The notes beneath the pieces were generated by a model. The model was not told the origin of the DNA, made no database searches, and worked only from the letters and a program-made list of their open reading frames with translations. DNA of 33,650 nucleotides. It comes from CAZEMR01 sp964513465 (GTDB lineage: Bacteria; Bacteroidota; Ignavibacteria; Kapaibacteriales; UBA2268). Positions 15,738-26,585 of this stretch are shown piece after piece. The position numbers were made by a program, and so were the translations under genes. Within the stretch, counting starts at the first letter, position 1. Every line of letters begins with the position of its first letter. The stretch covers positions 1 to 33,650 of the forward strand of contig CAZEMR010000033.1 in NCBI GenBank assembly GCA_964513465.1. The letters run 5' to 3'.

Positions 15738-15828
15738 CCCTGCGAGCGCATCTCATCAGGTCGACATCCGCTTGTCACCTGCAAGCGCAGTGAAGCAGTC
15801 TCTCTTTGGATTTAATTAGCTGTTGCGT
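15738..15828. repeat. dispersed GC-rich intergenic repeat, shorter copy
   Basis: This shares its beginning (CCCTGCGAGCGCA, then CTCATCAGG) and its last 36 bases (15793-15828, 34 of 36 identical) with the longer copy at 33206-33395. The shared end includes ATTTAATTAGCTGTTGCGT. The middle differs in length and sequence. It sits between dtd and the EF-G terminator, with its end touching the A tract of that terminator. Confidence 0.8.
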
Positions 15829-15859
15829 AAAAAAAAGGCAGCCCGCGATGGACTGCCTT
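15829..15859 (-). terminator. intrinsic terminator of the EF-G paralogue
   Basis: AAGGCAG (15835-15841) pairs with CTGCCTT (15853-15859), extended by CC/GG after one mismatch. On the minus strand this is followed by a run of 8 T (complement of 15829-15836). It lies 30 bases beyond the EF-G stop. Confidence 0.85.
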
Positions 15860-15888
15860 CTGTTATAAATATTATATATTTATCTCGA

Positions 15889-18012
<2,124 letters not shown>

Positions 18013-18475
18013 AAAAACTCCGTTATTTACAGAAACTATATATATTAATTGCCAATTTCATCAGGAATTACGAATTTATTCATAATCTGCGAAAAAATAA
18101 AACGATTTATTCAAAATACGGCACAAAAGGAAAATATTTTGTCTAAATTCATGATACTCATAAAAAAGCATTAGGTCAGCACCTCCTTAAGGCCAGTCGG
18201 CATGAAATAAATTTAATTTTTTTAAAAGAAATTTTTTTTGTTTATTGGTGAACTCTTAATGTGTATAAATTTTCACACTTTGAATCGCTATTGTTGTAAA
18301 ACTAAATCGGAATTAAAAAACATGCGGACTAAATGCAGACGATGCCATTTTCGCTGAATTAGTTATCCGTCCTGATTGCCGGCAAAAAAAATCGCCGGGT
18401 TTTTTGATAATACTGATTCAATTTTCCGACCATATTCTGTCACATTAACCTTATTTCGAAAATAATTGGTGAAAT
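18013..18475. other. AT-rich divergent intergenic region
   Basis: This 463-base gap separates the EF-G paralogue from the NlpC/P60 gene. It holds the ribosome-binding sites of both and an isolated terminator-like hairpin on the plus strand at 18379-18405. No ORF with coding character was found. A promoter for each neighbour must be here but none matches the consensus well. Confidence 0.5.
18379..18405 (+). terminator. isolated terminator-like hairpin in a divergent intergenic region
   Basis: CCGGC (18379-18383) pairs with GCCGG (18394-18398) around an A-rich loop, followed by G and six T (18400-18405). There is no plus-strand gene upstream for several kilobases, so if real it would end a small RNA or act as a leader attenuator for the gene starting at 18476. 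The stem is short. Confidence 0.4.
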
Positions 18476-19249
18476 ATGCTAAATAAGTTGTCGCTATTTA
18501 CTAAAACGCCATTCGTGGCGCTTCTGATCTTTACTTTTGCAATTACCGCAGGCGAATCCTTCGCACGGAAACGCAACAACCCCAAGGCCACCCGCGCCCA
18601 GGCCATCGAAATCATCCGAACCAGCAGCGAAGAAATTTCCGAACTCGCAGGCCTCGAACCCAACCTCGATTCGCTCGCAGCCGCCGATACGCTCGACGCG
18701 GTAGAAGGCGAACTGCTCGAAGAATTCGAAGAAGAGGAATCCGTCGCTGTCGATATCGAGACCTTCAAAATGCTGTGGCTCTCCTTTGCCGAAGACGCGG
18801 TCGACGAGGAATACACCGCCGCTGGCATCAGCAAAGCGCGGATCATGGAAATTATTATGGACTGGCTCGGCACTCCTTACCGCTATGGCGGCATCACCGA
18901 ACGCGGAATCGACTGCTCGGCTTTTATTCGCGAGATATTTCTCGAGACCACCGATGTCATGCTGCCACGCACCGCAAGAGTTCAGTATCAGGTGGGCATG
19001 GAAGTAGAGCGCGAAGACCTTGAATTCGGCGACCTGGTGTTTTTCCACACCCGGCGCTATCCCTATATTTCGCATGTGGGCATCTATCTCGGCGACGGCC
19101 TTTTTGCCCACGCCAGCAGCCGTCACGGGGTGACCGTTTCGACTATGGTGGGCAATTATTACGATCGGCGATTTGTGGGCGCCCGCAGGATAACCGGCCG
19201 CGAAATTGCAAAATACAGCATTGCCAAAAGCGAACATGGCGGCCAGTAA
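18476..19249 (+). CDS. exported NlpC/P60 peptidoglycan endopeptidase
   Basis: A 257-residue cell-wall hydrolase expected to cleave peptide stems of peptidoglycan in the periplasm. A signal peptide occupies about residues 1-30 (hydrophobic VALLIFTFAITAG). An acidic linker with many Glu and Asp (about 55-110) precedes the NlpC/P60 domain (about 120-250). The catalytic triad is visible: Cys147 in GIDCSAF, His200 in SHVGIYLG and His212 in FAHASS. The stretch TPYRYGG and the block LEFGDLVFFHT are typical of the family. A GGTGA sequence serves as ribosome-binding site. A strong terminator follows, so it is probably a single-gene transcript. Confidence 0.93.
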   Translation: MLNKLSLFTKTPFVALLIFTFAITAGESFARKRNNPKATRAQAIEIIRTSSEEISELAGLEPNLDSLAAADTLDAVEGELLEEFEEEESVAVDIETFKMLWLSFAEDAVDEEYTAAGISKARIMEIIMDWLGTPYRYGGITERGIDCSAFIREIFLETTDVMLPRTARVQYQVGMEVEREDLEFGDLVFFHTRRYPYISHVGIYLGDGLFAHASSRHGVTVSTMVGNYYDRRFVGARRITGREIAKYSIAKSEHGGQ

Positions 19250-19279
19250 TCATTTAATATATACAAAAATTCCAAAATG

Positions 19280-19311
19280 CGCCGGTCGCTACAGCGTCCG
19301 GTGTTTTTTTT
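19280..19311 (+). terminator. strong intrinsic terminator of the NlpC/P60 gene
   Basis: CGCCGG (19280-19285) pairs with CCGGTG (19298-19303, one G-U), and inside it CGCT pairs with AGCG around a two-base loop. Eight T follow at 19304-19311. It lies 30 bases past the stop codon. Confidence 0.92.
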
Positions 19312-19509
19312 GCAAAAAATCGTTTCTTATCAGACGCTAAATATTAACTTGCATAGAATAATTTTTTTATTAAATTATCGTTGATATTAAAAGCAGATTT
19401 TTATTCAGTCTTACTCATTGCCGCTCCGGCCGCATTGCGAAGTAATATTAGCAGCGGATTATGATGTAAATATCCGGATAATTTCAGTACACTCAATTTA
19501 AAATTAGCT

Positions 19510-20142
19510 ATGAGCCCCGGCGAGAGAATACTTTTTTTCATAAAACAGTTTTATGGTTCGCAAACCAAATTTGCGGAGTATATAAATATACATACCTCTG
19601 TGCTGAGCCGATATATTTCCAACAAAAGCTATCCGGGCTGGGAAATGCTGTTAAAATTCCACGAAGCCGGCATGTCTATCGACTGGCTGATCAACGAAGA
19701 GGGGCCGATTTTTGCCGATAACCCTCGCGGATATGAGCTGCGGGGCGATATATCCGAAAGCAGCGACAGGACGCCCGCAAACCCATACGACCGCATCCTT
19801 GGCTGGATCAATATAAATTTCGGTTCTCTGAAAAATTATGCTTATGTGACTGCTTCTGACTATAACGAACTCCACTGCATTTTCTTCGGCGACTATCTGC
19901 CCGGTCCGGAATTCGTTCGCGATCTCGTGCACGCCGGCTGCAATACCGAATGGCTCTCCACCGGCGAGGGCAATTCGTATGCCGACAATCCGATGGGCCG
20001 CTTCCTTATTATCAGCGCCGAACCGGACATACCGCCATCGCTGAAAGCCAATACAGATGCGCCCAAAGTGCCACTGGTAAAAAAGCGGATATTTTCTAAT
20101 GGTATCAAATCGATGATCGCCCGCGAAAACAATACCGAATGA
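19510..20142 (+). CDS. transcriptional regulator with two tandem Cro/CI-type HTH modules
   Basis: A 210-residue protein whose N-terminal half looks like a phage-repressor-type helix-turn-helix. ERILFFIKQFYGSQTKFAEY is followed by the recognition helix HTSVLSRYISNK, then a conserved tail SIDWLINEEGPIFADNP. The same plan recurs at about residues 95-160: DRILGWININFGSLKNYAYV, SDYNELHCIFFGD, then NTEWLSTGEGNSYADNPMGRF. This is an internal duplication, with the second recognition helix diverged. It has no signal peptide and no peptidase domain of the LexA/CI type; the C-terminal 40 residues are basic and probably disordered. The hybrid histidine kinase starts 98 bases downstream from its own promoter. 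Target genes are unknown. Confidence 0.75.
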   Translation: MSPGERILFFIKQFYGSQTKFAEYINIHTSVLSRYISNKSYPGWEMLLKFHEAGMSIDWLINEEGPIFADNPRGYELRGDISESSDRTPANPYDRILGWININFGSLKNYAYVTASDYNELHCIFFGDYLPGPEFVRDLVHAGCNTEWLSTGEGNSYADNPMGRFLIISAEPDIPPSLKANTDAPKVPLVKKRIFSNGIKSMIARENNTE

Positions 20143-20201
20143 TCCTTAATAAATTTTTATTTTATCCGACTAAACACATAATTAGCTCGAAATGCAATTC
20201 A

Positions 20202-20232
20202 TTTGTAATTAGAGTAATTTGTTCTATATTTG
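20202..20232 (+). promoter_or_regulatory. Bacteroidota-type promoter of the hybrid histidine kinase
   Basis: TTTG (20202-20205), exactly 19 bases, then TATATTTG (20225-20232) match the TTTG / TAnnTTTG consensus of Bacteroidota sigma-A promoters. The predicted transcript starts about 20236, only about 5 bases before the ATG at 20241, so the message would be nearly leaderless. This supports 20241 as the translation start. Confidence 0.6.
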
Positions 20233-20240
20233 TCTTAATT

Positions 20241-22889
20241 ATGGATAATGAAAAGCATAAGCTCGCAGAAGAGCGCATTCGCTATCTCCAGAAAATTGCG
20301 GCCACCGCAGTATGGGAGTGGAGCGTTCCGGACGACCGGCTGAGTATTCCGCCGGAGGGTCTCGAAGCCATCGGCCTCGACCCCGGACTCCGCATTGAGA
20401 AGCTGGCCGATTTTGAAGAGCTTGTGCATCCGGACGATCGCCGGAGATTCATTGATTCGGTAGAGCAAGCCAAAGAGGGCTGCCTCGATTTTTATGCGGA
20501 ATACCGCCTCGTCGGCAAAGACGAGCGGATTGTGCTGATCGAATTAGAGTGCAGGGCTATCTGCAACAATTCCGGCGGCTCTGATAAATTCGTGGGATAC
20601 GCGAGAAATATATCAAGCCGCAAAAGCGCGTTCGAGGAATACGAGCGCATCGACTTCCTGCTGAACGAAACCGGCAAAATGGCCCGCATCGGAGGCTGGA
20701 TGTTCAACCCCAAAACACGCGATGTGTTCTGGTCGCGCCAGACCTACCACCTGCACGGGGTGGACTATAATTTTGTGCCGACCATCAAATCCGTATTCGA
20801 ATTCTATCCGAAAGAATACTGGAGGATTTTTCAGAAGAATTTCCCATATATATATCGTCGTGACCGCACCTTTTCGATGCAGGCGCCGCTGACCACCCCC
20901 GCAGGCAAGACGCACTGGGTGCAGCTCCACGCCCGCGGCGAACTGAACCACTGCGGTGAACGCGTTGTCGTCGGCACTGTGCAGGACATCACCGAGCGCC
21001 GCCGAATAGAAGACGACCTGCTGCGCAACGAAAGGCTCTATCGCAGCCTCTTCGAGCTGAGCAAGGACGGCATATCCATAGCCGATCCGGAAGGTGTTAT
21101 AATACGCGCAAACCACGCAAAGGCCGAAATGCTCGGCTACGAAAACCCCCAGGAACTCGTCGGGGTAAACGGTGTTGACCTGATTGCCGCAGAGCACCGC
21201 TATCTGGTGGGCGAGATGATGCCGGTCGCGCTCGAAACCGGCGGGGTCAGCAATATCGAGGTCAGGCTCGAACGGCTGGACGGATCGGAATTCTGGGTGG
21301 ATTTTTCGGCAATTGTACTCCACGACCGCGCCGGCAATCCCGAATTATTCATAGATATTGTCCGCGATATAGATCAGCGGCGCCGCGCCAAAGAGGAACT
21401 GGCCATCCAGAAAGCATTCTTTGAGAATCTTTTCGAAAATTCGCCGCTGGCAATTGTAATACTCGACAACCACGACCGTGTGGTCGACTTTAACAAAGAA
21501 TTCGGACGTCTGTTCGGTTATTCCAAGTCCGAGGCCCGAGGCCGACAGATCAATGATCTGATTGTGCCATACGACCTGCAGGATGAGGGCTGGCGCGCGA
21601 CCGAAGACGTCGCCAATGGCCGGCAGATTGATTTCGAAACCGTCCGCCGCGATAAAAGCGGCCGCAAGATCGAAGTAAACGTTATCGGCAAGCCGATATT
21701 CACCGAGGAGAACCAGCTTGCGGTATATGGGATATACCAGGACATCACCGAGCGCAAGCGCGCACGCGAGGAGCTTCAGAAGATCGCGCGGCTGGAGTCA
21801 ATCGGGATAATGGCAGGCGGAATTGCTCATAATTTTAAAAATTTACTGGCTTCGATGGCGCTCAATACCGGATTCGCGCGCCAGATTCCCGAAAAATCCG
21901 GAGAATTCCTCGATAAAATAGATAAAGCAATCGATGCTGCTAGCGCGCTTGCCACACGATTTCAGGCATTTTCCTCCGGCGGCGAACCCGTCACCAAAGT
22001 GGCCGACCTTAGCAATGTAATCGAAGAGGCTGCCATAATTGCGTTGAGCGGCTCGAATGTTAGCTGGAAATTCTCCCATGTAGAAGACATGGCGCATGTA
22101 AAAATCGATCCCCGGCAGATCGACGAGGTGCTCACTAATATCTTTTTGAATGCCCGCGAAGCAATGCCTCGCGGCGGAATGGTAACAATCCATTGCAGCA
22201 ATTCTAAGGTCGAATCCGAAAAAATTGCCAATCTGAAACCGGGATTATACGTGAGAACTTCGATCGCAGACGAGGGCACAGGAATTCCGAAAGAATACCT
22301 CAACCGCATATTCGATCCGTTTTTCAGTACCAAATCCGGCGGCCATGGCCTGGGGCTTTCCGCAGCTCAGGTAATTATACGCAAGCATGGCGGCGCTATC
22401 ACAGTCGAATCCGAACACGGACGAGGCAGCACATTTAATATATATCTTCCGGCGGCAAAACCCGACTCCAAAAAAGCCTCCGGAAAACCCGGCCGCCACA
22501 AGCGGGTCAGCGCGCGTGTGCTCTTTATGGACGACGAACAGGACATCCGCGAAACAATGGCCGACATGGCAGAAATACTCGGATATGAGATAATTACAGC
22601 CAGGAACGGTGCGGAAGCAATTGATTTATTTAAAGAAGCAATCGAATCCGGGAGCCCCTTCGACGCAGTGGTGCTCGATCTGACGGTGCGCGGCGGAATG
22701 GGCGGCGAGGAAACGCTCGGCGAACTCAGGAAAATCGATCCTGAAGTAAAAGCTATCGTATTCAGCGGGCATTCCACAAAGCCGATTATTGCCAATTACC
22801 GCGAATACGGATTCGTCGCAAAAATGGAAAAGCCAATCACTATCGACGATTTCGGCAATACACTGAATGAAGTAATCAGCAGCAAATAA
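20241..22889 (+). CDS. hybrid sensor histidine kinase, four PAS domains plus receiver
   Basis: An 882-residue two-component sensor. Four PAS-type sensor modules span about 15-125, 140-250, 262-375 and 385-505; the second and fourth end in clear PAC signatures (VQDITERRR, YQDITERKR). The kinase follows: the H box GGIAHNFKNLL with His530, the N box TNIFLNAREAM, the G boxes DEGTGIP and GGHGLGLS. A C-terminal receiver (about 755-880) has Asp813 in VVLDLTV and Lys in KMEKP. The H box resembles the common GGIAHDFNNLL kinases. No transmembrane segment is evident, so it senses a cytosolic signal. The start at 20241 is chosen because a consensus promoter ends just upstream; an in-frame start at 20139 would lie inside the preceding gene. 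No separate partner regulator is adjacent, so phosphotransfer downstream is unknown. Confidence 0.9.
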   Translation: MDNEKHKLAEERIRYLQKIAATAVWEWSVPDDRLSIPPEGLEAIGLDPGLRIEKLADFEELVHPDDRRRFIDSVEQAKEGCLDFYAEYRLVGKDERIVLIELECRAICNNSGGSDKFVGYARNISSRKSAFEEYERIDFLLNETGKMARIGGWMFNPKTRDVFWSRQTYHLHGVDYNFVPTIKSVFEFYPKEYWRIFQKNFPYIYRRDRTFSMQAPLTTPAGKTHWVQLHARGELNHCGERVVVGTVQDITERRRIEDDLLRNERLYRSLFELSKDGISIADPEGVIIRANHAKAEMLGYENPQELVGVNGVDLIAAEHRYLVGEMMPVALETGGVSNIEVRLERLDGSEFWVDFSAIVLHDRAGNPELFIDIVRDIDQRRRAKEELAIQKAFFENLFENSPLAIVILDNHDRVVDFNKEFGRLFGYSKSEARGRQINDLIVPYDLQDEGWRATEDVANGRQIDFETVRRDKSGRKIEVNVIGKPIFTEENQLAVYGIYQDITERKRAREELQKIARLESIGIMAGGIAHNFKNLLASMALNTGFARQIPEKSGEFLDKIDKAIDAASALATRFQAFSSGGEPVTKVADLSNVIEEAAIIALSGSNVSWKFSHVEDMAHVKIDPRQIDEVLTNIFLNAREAMPRGGMVTIHCSNSKVESEKIANLKPGLYVRTSIADEGTGIPKEYLNRIFDPFFSTKSGGHGLGLSAAQVIIRKHGGAITVESEHGRGSTFNIYLPAAKPDSKKASGKPGRHKRVSARVLFMDDEQDIRETMADMAEILGYEIITARNGAEAIDLFKEAIESGSPFDAVVLDLTVRGGMGGEETLGELRKIDPEVKAIVFSGHSTKPIIANYREYGFVAKMEKPITIDDFGNTLNEVISSK

Positions 22890-23118
22890 TCCCCTGATAT
22901 TTACCCCCGGGAATTCATCCGGAGCGCGAAATCATAAATTTTTCACAAATTTAACACTTTTAGGCATTCTGCTTCGTTTTTCTTATTATATCTTCATTTT
23001 TGCCACATTCCCGGTGGCGCGGATTTGGATTTTTCCGATATGCTTATATTTTAAAAGCTATCCCCTGACATTTGAACTTTCGAATTAATCTGTCTGTAAT
23101 ATTAACCCTATGGTTGCT

Positions 23119-25305
23119 ATGAGCAAAAAGCTTATTATTGTTTCCAATCGATTACCTTTCAATATCAAACGTGAAAACGGCAAACTGACATTTACCCCCA
23201 GCGTGGGCGGGCTGGCCACCGGCCTCAAATCGTATTATAAAACGCGGGAAAGCCTCTGGCTGGGCTATCCCGGGCTCGGACTTCAGGAACTGGACAAAGG
23301 CGAAATCGCCGAAATAATTTCGCGGCTGGCCGAAGACCGCTGCAAGCCGGTATTTCTCGAAGAAGAGGACTACGCCGGATATTATAATGGATTCGCCAAT
23401 AAAACCCTGTGGCCGCTTTTCCATTATTTTTCTGAAACCACGGTTTATGACCCGATTTTCTGGGAAAAATATAAAAAAGTAAACGAGATATTCTGCGAGG
23501 AAATCCTGAAGGTAGCCGGCCCGCGCGACGAAATATGGGTGCAGGACTACCATCTGATGCTGCTGCCGGCTATGCTTCGCGAGAAGCTCCCCGAAGCCAA
23601 CATCGGCTATTTTTTGCATATCCCGTTCCCGTCGTCGGAAATTTTCCGGCTGCTGCCGCGGCGCCAGGAATTGCTCGAGGGCGTTCTGGGCTCGGATCTG
23701 ATCGGATTCCACACCTATGATTATGTGCGGCATTTTCTCGAGAGCGTGCGCCGGATTGTCGGATTCGAGCATGTATATGGCGCAATCCAGACCTCGCGCA
23801 ATATGGTCAAGGTCGACGCCTTCCCGATCGGAATCGACTACGACAAATTCGCCGAAGGCTATAAAAACCCGAAAGTTATCGAAGAGTCAAAAAAAATTTC
23901 CTTCAAAAAGGATCAGAAAGTAATCATCACAATCGACCGGCTGGACTACACCAAGGGCATCCCCCGGCGGCTGGAGGCATTCAAATTATTTCTCGAAAAA
24001 TATCCGGAATATCACGGAAAAGTCACAATGGTGATGATTTCCGCGCCGTCGCGCACAAATGTGGAATCCTACGAAAATCTGAAGCACCAGGTGAACGAGC
24101 TTGTCGGCAGCATCAATGGGGCGTTCGGCACTATAAGCTGGACTCCTGTGATATATTATTACCGCGCAATGCCGTTCGAGACTATCTGCGCGCTCTATAA
24201 CGTGGCCGACGTTACGATGGTGACGCCCATCCGCGACGGAATGAATATTGTAGCCAAGGAATTCGTGGCCTCTAAAAAAGACATGCGCGGGGTGTTGATA
24301 CTCAGCGAGACCGCCGGCGCCGCCCAGGAGCTCAGCGAGGCAATCATGGTCAACCCCAACAACCGCGACCAGATGGCCGACGCAATCAAAGAGGGCCTCG
24401 AGATGGACGAGGAAGAGCAGATAGAGCGCAACAGCTCTATGCAGAAACGCATTCGCCGCTACGACGTCCGACGCTGGGCCAATGACTTTATGGAGATGCT
24501 CCAGGAAATCAAGGCTCAGCAGCAGAGATACCTCTCGCGCAATTTGGACGACAACGACGCCAAAGAGCTTATAAGTAGATATAAGCAGTCCGAAAAGCGA
24601 TTGCTGCTGATCGATTACGACGGCACGCTCGTCGGATTCAAAGATAAGCCCCAGGACGCCAAACCCGACGATGAGGTCAATAAAATAATTAAGCAGCTCA
24701 CCTATGTCGAACAGAACCGTGTTTATGTTATCAGCGGACGCCCGTGCGCAACGCTCGAAAAATGGTTCGGACATCTGAGGGTTGGCATGATTGCCGAGCA
24801 CGGAGTCTGGATACGCGAAATCGGCGAGGAATGGAAGACAATATTCCCCCTGAATAATGACTGGATGAAGGAAATTCAGCCGATATTCCAGCTATTTGCC
24901 GACCGCACCCCCGGCGCATTCGTCGAAGAAAAGGATTATTCGCTGGTGTGGCACTACCGCAACGTAAACCCCAGCATGGCAAACGTCCGGGTAAACGAGC
25001 TGAAGCACGTGCTGGTCAATCTGACCGAAAACCTGAACCTCGGGGTAATGGACGGCAACAAAATCATAGAGGTCAAGAATCTGAACGTAAACAAGGGCTC
25101 TGCGGCGATGACCTGCGTGGAGGCAATTAATCCGGAATTCATATTCGCTATAGGCGATGATTTTACGGACGAGGATATGTTCCGCGCTCTGCCCAAGGAA
25201 GCATATACTATACGAGTAGGATTCCCGCCCTCTCATGCGCGGTTCAATCTGCAATCAGTCAGAGATGTAAGAGATTTGTTAAATAAAATAGGAAAAGCGA
25301 AATGA
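23119..25305 (+). CDS. otsA: bifunctional trehalose-6-phosphate synthase/phosphatase (OtsA-OtsB fusion)
   Basis: A 728-residue fusion enzyme. The N-terminal GT20 synthase (about 1-475) joins a nucleotide glucose with glucose 6-phosphate. It shows SNRLPFN, the SVGGLATGL loop, VQDYHLMLLP, HIPFPSSEIFR, IDRLDYTKGIPRRLEAF and the PIRDGMN-VAKEF region. The C-terminal HAD phosphatase (from about 490) releases trehalose: DYDGTL at 499-504, ISGRP, AEHGVW and GDDFTDEDMF. Both active sites look complete. The start at 23119 (MSKKLIIVSNRL) is preferred to an ATG three codons upstream because it matches the family N-terminus. Its stop overlaps the start of the TreT-like gene by 4 bases (ATGA). Trehalose serves as osmolyte and stress protectant in the cytosol. 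Confidence 0.95.
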   Translation: MSKKLIIVSNRLPFNIKRENGKLTFTPSVGGLATGLKSYYKTRESLWLGYPGLGLQELDKGEIAEIISRLAEDRCKPVFLEEEDYAGYYNGFANKTLWPLFHYFSETTVYDPIFWEKYKKVNEIFCEEILKVAGPRDEIWVQDYHLMLLPAMLREKLPEANIGYFLHIPFPSSEIFRLLPRRQELLEGVLGSDLIGFHTYDYVRHFLESVRRIVGFEHVYGAIQTSRNMVKVDAFPIGIDYDKFAEGYKNPKVIEESKKISFKKDQKVIITIDRLDYTKGIPRRLEAFKLFLEKYPEYHGKVTMVMISAPSRTNVESYENLKHQVNELVGSINGAFGTISWTPVIYYYRAMPFETICALYNVADVTMVTPIRDGMNIVAKEFVASKKDMRGVLILSETAGAAQELSEAIMVNPNNRDQMADAIKEGLEMDEEEQIERNSSMQKRIRRYDVRRWANDFMEMLQEIKAQQQRYLSRNLDDNDAKELISRYKQSEKRLLLIDYDGTLVGFKDKPQDAKPDDEVNKIIKQLTYVEQNRVYVISGRPCATLEKWFGHLRVGMIAEHGVWIREIGEEWKTIFPLNNDWMKEIQPIFQLFADRTPGAFVEEKDYSLVWHYRNVNPSMANVRVNELKHVLVNLTENLNLGVMDGNKIIEVKNLNVNKGSAAMTCVEAINPEFIFAIGDDFTDEDMFRALPKEAYTIRVGFPPSHARFNLQSVRDVRDLLNKIGKAK

Positions 25306-26507
25306 ACAGACTACAGGATTTCAACAAAGTCGTAGGCGACGAGCTGATACATAAGGTTTATCTGAAAACCAGAAATCTTTATAATACTCATATTGTCCAT
25401 ATTAATTCCACATCCCAGGGCGGCGGAGTGGCCGAAATCCTGAACTCTCTGGTGCCGCTGATGAACGATATCGGACTCAACGCCGGATGGCGAGTGCTGC
25501 ACGGCAATTTTGATTTTTTCACATTAACCAAAAAATTCCACAACTCGCTGCAGGGCGAGGGCATCAATCTGAGCGAACACAAAAAGAATATATATACGAA
25601 AACCAACGAGAATTTCTCGGTATTTACGCATATCAACCACGAATGCGTGATTATACACGATCCCCAGCCGCTGCCGCTGTCGAATTTCTACCAGAAAAAG
25701 CAGCCCTGGGTATGGCGCTGCCATATCGATCTGTCGCATCCGAATAAGGCATTATGGGAATACCTCAAGAAATTTATTCTGAAATACGATATGGTTATCG
25801 TATCGCATGAGGATTACAAAAAGCCCGACCTCCCTGTCGAGCAACGCATCATCCATCCGGCAATCGATCCGCTGACCAATAAAAATATGGAGCTGAGCAA
25901 ACGCGACATCGACCGCTACGTCAAGAAATTCAATATCAAACGCGACAAACCGATACTTACGCAGATCTCGCGCTTCGACAAATGGAAAGATCCGCTCGGA
26001 GTGATCGACGTATTCAAAAAGGTCAAAAGCGAGATTGACTGCCGCCTGATCCTCTGCGGAAATATGGCCGCCGACGACCCCGAGGGCATGCAGATTTTCG
26101 AAAAAGTCAAGCGCAAAGCGGGAAATATGCTCAAAACCGGCGATATTATGCTCATCACGCTCGAGGATAACGTGCTGGTCAACGTACTCCAGCGCATCTC
26201 GGATGTTGTGATACAGAAATCCATCCGCGAGGGATTCGGCCTTACGGTGACCGAGGCTCTATGGAAGGGCACCCCGGTGGTGGCTTCGAACAAGGGCGGC
26301 ATCCCGCTGCAGATCATCAACGAATTCAGCGGATATTCTCTCGATCCGGAGGATCATGACGCTTTCGCAGATAAAATCATATATCTCCTGAATAATCCCG
26401 AATTAGCCGAGCAATTCGGCAAAAACGGCCGCGAGCACGTCCGCAAGAACTTCCTGACCACTCGCTTGCTACTGGACTACCTGAATTTACTGGAAGAATT
26501 ATTATAA
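25302..26507 (+). CDS. treT: TreT-like trehalose glycosyltransferring synthase (GT4)
   Basis: A 401-residue GT-B glycosyltransferase of family GT4. Typical TreT features are the early HINSTSQGGGVAEIL loop (about 33-47), HDPQPLPL (about 119-126), WRCHIDLSHP (about 137-146), the nucleotide-binding SRFDKWKDP (about 229) and the C-terminal EGFGLTVTEALWKGTPVVAS with the two conserved glutamates. Known TreT enzymes make trehalose directly from a nucleotide glucose plus glucose. The gene overlaps the TPS/TPP fusion by 4 bases and has its own AGGAAA ribosome-binding site inside that gene. A GT4 protein encoded beside a TPS/TPP fusion in Thermoproteus tenax activates the fusion as a partner, so this protein could be either an independent enzyme or an accessory subunit. 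Confidence 0.9.
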   Translation: MNRLQDFNKVVGDELIHKVYLKTRNLYNTHIVHINSTSQGGGVAEILNSLVPLMNDIGLNAGWRVLHGNFDFFTLTKKFHNSLQGEGINLSEHKKNIYTKTNENFSVFTHINHECVIIHDPQPLPLSNFYQKKQPWVWRCHIDLSHPNKALWEYLKKFILKYDMVIVSHEDYKKPDLPVEQRIIHPAIDPLTNKNMELSKRDIDRYVKKFNIKRDKPILTQISRFDKWKDPLGVIDVFKKVKSEIDCRLILCGNMAADDPEGMQIFEKVKRKAGNMLKTGDIMLITLEDNVLVNVLQRISDVVIQKSIREGFGLTVTEALWKGTPVVASNKGGIPLQIINEFSGYSLDPEDHDAFADKIIYLLNNPELAEQFGKNGREHVRKNFLTTRLLLDYLNLLEELL

Positions 26508-26585
26508 ATATTTATTAAAAATTGATAAATAAATATTATATTCGCTAAATTCTGGTAATTCTAAATAATTCAGGGAGTAATCACA

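Noticed and set aside
26507..26537. Perfect 10-bp inverted repeat AATATTTATT / AATAAATATT after the TreT-like gene
   Set aside because: It consists only of A and T, lies in AT-rich DNA and has no T tract, so chance or a very weak terminator is more likely than a defined element.
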